A DNA stretch of 64,000 nt from Astrothelium macrocarpum (Eukaryota; Ascomycota; Dothideomycetes; Trypetheliales; Trypetheliaceae): assembly GCA_021030915.1 (NCBI GenBank), contig JAGEMR010000035.1, positions 1 through 64,000 on the forward strand, written 5' to 3'. This document shows positions 59,088-64,000 of this stretch, one piece after another. How positions within the stretch are numbered: the stretch's first letter is position 1; every line of letters begins with the position of its first letter. The notes under the pieces are model-generated. The model searched no databases. It saw nothing but the letters and a program-made list of their open reading frames with translations, and was not told where the DNA came from. The translations under genes and the position numbers were made by a program.

Positions 59088-60615
59088 ATGGCTGAATCCA
59101 TCGATCCCATTCAAGAAACACCATCTGCACCTCCTTCCGAAGATGTCTCTGCTCAACTCAATCATCTGATCACACACGCCACCGCATTCTACGCCAAGAA
59201 ATCATACGGCGAAGCCGCTGATCTCTATTCCGAAGCTACTGCGCTGCAAGCTGAAATGAATGGCGAAATGAACCCTGACAACGCCGATCTACTCTACGCT
59301 TATGGCCGGTGTTTATACAAGGTCGCCGTGGAGAAGAGCGATGTGTTGGGCGACAAAGTGGCTGGAGAGAAGAAGAAAGGGCAGTCTACAAATGGGGCTT
59401 CAAAGAAGCAGGCAAAGCGGAAAGAGAATGGCGAGGGAAGCAGCACAGGAGGTGTCATCGCCGCAGCACTGGCTCAGCCAGACGAGAGCGAAGAAAGAAC
59501 TGCAGAAGAGCTTGTCACTGCTGTGGTTGAGGAGAAAGATGGACCGATTATGGACAAGGATGCCCAAGCACCAAGCAACAAACCATTTTTCCAAATTGCT
59601 GGCGATGAAAACTGGGACGATTCCGATGAAGAAGAGGGCGAAGATGCTGATGGCGAGGCGCAAGAACCAGAGGAAGACGACTTTGGAAACGCTTACGAGA
59701 TTCTGGACGTCGCAAGGGTGTTGTTGGATCAAAAGCTTAAGAATCTATCCCAGTTGGAGGGAAAAGGCAAAGGCACAGCAGAGGATGCAGAGGCAAGACA
59801 GGTCAAGGAACGTCTGGCAGACACACATGATTTACAAGCCGAAATATCCCTTGAAAATGAGCGATTCGCTGATGCGATCACGGATGAAAGAGCGTCGCTC
59901 ACATTAAAAAAGGAGCTTTTCCCTCCAGAATCGGAATTAATCGCTGAAGCGCACTACAAGCTTTCGCTGGCATTAGAATTCGCGTCAGTAACAGTAGAGA
60001 AGGATGAGAATGGAGAACCCAAGCCTGGCCAGGAGGGTCAAGTAGATGAAGCGATGAGGGCAGAGGCCGCTTCGGAAATGGAGGCCGCCATTCAGAGTAC
60101 AAGGTCGCGCATTCAAAAGGAGGAGAGCGCATTGAGCGCTTTGGGCGAGGAGGAGCGGCAGACGCGTGAGAGAAAGATTGCAGATGTAAAGGAGATAGTC
60201 GAAGAGATGGAACAGAGAGTAAGTCAAGAGCATGACATTGACAGGATTCCCAGCCTAACTCGTGATTTTACAGCTGGTTGATCTGAAGAATCCCATTGTA
60301 CCTACCAACCAGGCTATAGGTCCTGCCGGTGCTCCAGATGGTTCAGATCCTCTCCGCGGTATCCTGGGTGCCATGCTCGGTGAATCGCCGGCTCAGCAGC
60401 GTGCTAGGATTGAAGAGGCGTCCAGAAACGCTAATGATCTCTCTGGTCTTGTGAAACACAAGAAAAAGCCTACCAGTAATGCAACAAGCACAGAGACGAT
60501 AGTTAATGGAAGTTCAAAACGAAAAGCAGACGCGATTGACGAAGATAGTGGGTCGACCGAGAAGAAAGCCAAGGTGTATGAGGCTGTTGAAGAAGAGCAA
60601 ACGAGAGAAACATAA
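59088..60615 (+). CDS. Histone H3-H4 chaperone, NASP/Hif1/Sim3 family
   Basis: SHNi-TPR histone chaperone that binds H3 or CENP-A and supports histone supply. Two exons, 59088-60218 and 60274-60615, give 490 residues. The first TPR lies near residues 24-85 (LITHATAFYAKKSYGEAADL, YSEATALQAEMNGEMNPDNA, DLLYAYGRCLYKVA). A Lys-rich then acidic interruption (about 90-205, with NWDDSDEEEGEDADGE) splits the TPR array, as in the family. Further TPR-like helices follow (NAYEILDVARVLLDQ, AEISLENERFADAITDERAS, LIAEAHYKLSLALEFASV). A coiled-coil stretch ends exon 1. Exon 2 adds LVDLKNPIV and a Lys-rich nuclear tail (KRKADAIDEDSG). Confidence 0.93.
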
Positions 60616-61279
60616 TACCATTTTACTGGCTTCTTCCTTGGCTATCATGGACTAAAAGGCGTTTGCTTCAAATGGGCCTGCACTGACTTAACGTGGACCA
60701 GTGCTCTTTACACCAAGTGATACCATAGTTTTCTATTCTTCAGTTCGCTCGTATCGCAGAAGTCTGTAATTTCAAAAGCACAGCCTACAATGCTGGCAAT
60801 TGCGATCCCTTCTCATCTCCTCTTGCAACCTCTATCTCGAATTCGGACTCCTTACGTGTTTTCGTACCACTCAGTGCTTGCCATTTCACCTTCATCAAGC
60901 GTTCCCTCCCCAGTGTGAATGCACCGCCGCGTCATAATGTTGGTGTTTTGTAAGATCAATTCCATCAGAAAATCCGCTCCGCACAAATCAAAACCCGTCT
61001 TCTATGTATGCCACATGCAGTCGATTTGCAGAACAAAAAGCCAAGCAACGCAGACCGGATCGAGAATTTCGTAGGAGAGAAACATCTCATATCTAAGACG
61101 CATCGTCGCTAGGTTGCCATTACATATTCGTCCTTCTCTTGGCCGTCTTGATGGATAAATCAATGAGAAGCCAGGTACGATCGTGGAAAAGATTCCTTGA
61201 TCATTGAAACGTTGCTGCGTCAGACGAGATCTCTGTTTGCGGCTCCGATCATACAACATATCCTCGACTTGATTCATGT
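60616..61279. other. Convergent 3' region between NASP-like gene and ATG7
   Basis: About 660 bases with the 3' ends of two converging genes. A 91-codon minus-strand frame has no family features. No RNA gene seen. Confidence 0.5.
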
Positions 61280-63783
61280 TTAGATTATTTCTCCCTCCTC
61301 TTCCAACGCCTCGGCATCTTCTTCATCTTCTATGTCCATTCCTGCAATCGCCTCTTCCGCTCTCCTCTGCACTTCTGCCAGGCCGCTAAGCTCTTCAACA
61401 TACCCCTTTTCTCCTAATGCTCGTTTAACAAAGCCCCACCCGTCCTTTTGGTAGGCTTCTAATATGCGTGGGCTGCATGCGGAGCAACAGTCATAAGGCC
61501 GACCAATGAACGGCACGTTGGTGAAATTGGAGAGAAAACCACGGATTGTATGAGGAAGTATGCCAAGAGGATGGGTGAAAGGTGTGGCGGCATTTTCGTT
61601 GGGATAAGATTGGTCACTTGATGCATCTGCAGGCCTTGGTGAATGAGGTGATGTCGACGGGGGTTGTTTAGGTCGGTGAGAATTCGTATCAGCCGGAAGA
61701 TCAGGTGCAGTGGCAACAGCAGAAGCTTGCTGCTTGTCGGTAGTGGCAGGGGCGCGTGCGCGTAGTGGATGTTGAAGAATGCTAACAAGAAGTTCAACAA
61801 GAATGGCAGAGGCAATAGCGGCGATGCCTGGCCGAGTGACGGTGCATTGTTGGTCTAAAGTTTGATCTTTGACAGACTAGTGACGCAGAGAAGTTAGCAC
61901 GAGAGGAAGCGCAATTCCAAGGCTTTCCAATCAAACTGCAAGGGAGAAAACATACATCTGCTGGAGCCACGACATCATTGCAGAAATAGCAGCCTAGCTC
62001 TTCACCTTCATTGGGTGCCTGCAGACCATGTCTCATGACTACAAACGTGTCGAAACCTAAAGCCGCATTGAGGACGATCTTCTTGGCACTTTTTCCCATT
62101 ACTGTTGGTAACCATCTGCTCTCTCTGGTATCCATTAGCAAGAATATGACATCGTGTTCCTCTATCAAGCCCTTTAGCTTTTCATATTCTGCTTTTACTG
62201 TCTTTTCTTCTAGGATTGGATGTCCGGCCATGGGAACACTCATGACATGACCGCTTGCATCGACACCAGGGTAGATTTCTGCCAAAGCTTCGGCAGCTCG
62301 GTAAGCTTTTTTGGCACCACCGTCAAGACAATCCTTGAAATCAAAGAGAGGCTGTCGAACGGGATTTGAAAAGCTTACGCTACCGTTGTCAATAAAAGTA
62401 ATTTTGCGAACACCCCAGCCCATTAAATTCCGTGCCACGTAGGAGCCCAAGGTACCGGTGCCGAGGAGAAGGCATGATGTATTCTTTACTACGTCAAGAT
62501 CCAAAGATGGAGCGATCCGCCACTTGATGAGCTTGAGATTGAGGTCTACGGCCTGATCCGCCAGGCGTGAAGGATCCATGTACGCTGCCAAGTCCACCAA
62601 ACGGTTGCGTAGGCGATTACTGTCATCCCGCTCCCATCCGGTGACTTTTGGCATGTTTGAAACGTCGGGCTCTTGAGTCGTGACGGACGCGTCTTGTTTT
62701 GACTCAGCTTCCTCGGTTTGCCCAGATTCTGTTGAGGTAATGGAGTGGAGTTTGAGAATAATGCTGTGCGATTGGTCTCGCTTGAGATGCGTGTCTCGAT
62801 AGCAGAGAACTTGGACCCTATCGAGTTTCCATCGTTGTTTGACAAGTACTAGAAGATTTCGAAGCATCCATCCAGGGTTATAAGGGTAAGTAGATGGATC
62901 CACAAAGCAGACGAAGCGATCATCTTCTTCGGTATCCTCGAAGAAACCATTCTCGTAGCTCGACAATGAGCCGACAGACCACAGATAACCAAATTCTTTC
63001 GCAGTAGGTGTCATGGGTACCTGTGATTCGCCTTCTTGCTCATTTTCTTGGCTTATCGAGGATTTGGACTCTAAAGATGAGAAATCCCGTATTCTTTTGG
63101 CAAGGAAAAACCCATGCTGGCGGGTATCTACTCCATACTTCCATGTTTGAACAGTATCTACCAGTCCAGTTGTCTCTCTTGGGTCCAACTTTTTGATTTT
63201 GATGCCTTCTTCACCTTCTGATTTCCAAGGAGGATCTGAATGTAGGGCAGGGAAGCCAAAATGGTATGTAAACCGGTATTTTTTGAGATCAGCAAATGAG
63301 ATGGCAGTGAATGAAGCGAGTAAGGATGGGCACGAATAAATCGTCCCGTCATTGATTGCATCCCAAATCTAGCGTCAAGTCAGTCAACCGAGGTTTACAG
63401 TTGGATGGGACTTTTAACGTGCCGTCCGTCCTGCACGCTCGATTATGGTTGGCCCGTGGAAATTCTTGTACTCTTCTATGGTATTCACGTTCTTGATAAT
63501 GCCCTCAGCTCGACAGAAAGTGGCAGGTACGCTAAGATCTGTAAGCATCTATGCGCAAGCTCATCCAAAGCTTTTGCGCATACTCGTCTGATGTAAGCGC
63601 AGTGCCATGAATTTGCATGCGACAGGATCGTGCTGGCGCATCACTGGGTCGAACTTCATACAGCCCCAAGACTTTTCGCGCCGAATCATCCAAGCCATCG
63701 TGATTGAGCTTAAGAGAAGCAAGTGCAGAGAAGAAACTGAGCTCGATGTCGGACGTCCAAGGGGTAAATTGAATAGTCGCCAT
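61280..63783 (-). CDS. atg7: Autophagy E1-like activating enzyme Atg7
   Basis: Activates Atg8 and Atg12 for transfer to Atg3 and Atg10. The four-exon model is 63783-63584, 63531-63423, 63368-61956 and 61876-61280, giving 772 residues. The N-terminal domain starts MATIQFTPWTSDIELSFFSA. Exon joins give LTSDDVPATFCRAEGIIKNV and AGRTIWDAINDGTIYSCPSL, both matching the family. The adenylation domain has LLLGTGTLGSYVARNLMGWG and ITFIDNGSVSFSNPVRQPLF. Zinc cysteines are CYFC and CCSAC. The catalytic cysteine is in DQQCTVTRPGIA, straight after the third intron. A variable Pro/Ser-rich insert follows before VPFIGRPYDCCSAC, and the end is acidic. The second intron uses a GC donor (see findings). Confidence 0.95.
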
Positions 63784-64000
63784 GATGGAAACAGAGAAAG
63801 CAAACCGTAAGCGCAAAGACCGAGGGCATGTAGAGGTTATATCTAAGACACGGCAAAGCACCAGGCAGCAGATCAGGCGAAAGGCACCAACGTCGGCGTC
63901 AAAGTCATGCTTCTAGGTGTCTTATCGATCTGGCACAAGCACAGATCCGATGACGAAGGTGGGGATGGAAGCTGGTGTTTCTAGCTATCTTCAGCTTAGT
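63784..64000. promoter_or_regulatory. ATG7 upstream region, cut by window end
   Basis: 217 bases upstream of the ATG7 start. No other gene is visible at the edge. Confidence 0.4.

Noticed and set aside
1..64000. Search for tRNA, rRNA and CRISPR features
   Set aside because: I scanned by eye for B-box-like GGTTCGANTCC on both strands and saw no convincing tRNA; no rRNA or CRISPR-like array was seen. A tRNA covariance scan would be decisive.

Overview
This is genomic DNA of a filamentous ascomycete (Pezizomycotina). The genes carry short GT-AG introns, mostly 47-190 nt. The gene content is fungal: an APSES regulator of the StuA type, adenylate cyclase with the fungal RA-LRR-PP2C-cyclase layout, Msc2-type zinc transporter, Mpe1 and Atg7. 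The left end is an AT-rich block of transposons decayed by C-to-T and G-to-A changes, as expected from repeat-induced point mutation (RIP). I cannot place the species or class.

Layout. Positions 1-6491 hold dead DNA transposons: a Fot1/pogo-type element cut by the window edge, a second pogo-type element inserted in it at a TA, a 5'-truncated tandem copy of the first, and an unrelated element with terminal inverted repeats of about 90-100 bp. A short MITE-like repeat follows (6530-6846), and its right end recurs at 17094. From 7 kb to 41 kb the window is gene-dense: Sec18/NSF (-), glutathionyl-hydroquinone reductase type GST (-), Msc2 zinc transporter (-), Alg1 mannosyltransferase (+), TFIIIC zinc-finger subunit (+), a two-TM unknown (+), an unknown (-), a PMP3-family protein (-), carnitine/acylcarnitine carrier (-), tyrosyl-tRNA synthetase (-), adenylate cyclase (+), ribosomal protein eL42 (-), a Heh/Src1/MAN1 inner nuclear membrane protein (+) and a DUF1772 membrane protein (+).

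From 41 to 48.8 kb there is no gene I can support. The right part of this stretch is probably promoter and long leader of the StuA-type gene (48835-50902, +). After another gene-poor 2.4 kb come Mpe1 (-), DNA polymerase epsilon subunit Dpb2 (-), the NASP/Hif1/Sim3 histone chaperone (+) and Atg7 (-).

The genes are ordinary housekeeping and signalling genes, not an operon or biosynthetic cluster. Divergent pairs with a shared promoter region are MSC2/ALG1, TYS1/adenylate cyclase, eL42/HEH and DPB2/NASP. All multi-exon models below were built by hand from splice signals and reading frame. Every one sums to a multiple of three, but none has been checked against transcripts.

Most notable: a tandem transposon copy that preserves the pre-insertion site of a nested transposon; a 969-nt StuA leader with no ATG, whose last 120-odd codons are open and protein-like in frame with StuA; two competing 3' splice sites in the HEH gene that decide whether the second membrane span is made; a GC-AG intron in ATG7; a 17-nt microexon in the carnitine carrier; and a probable dead phosphatase domain in adenylate cyclase.
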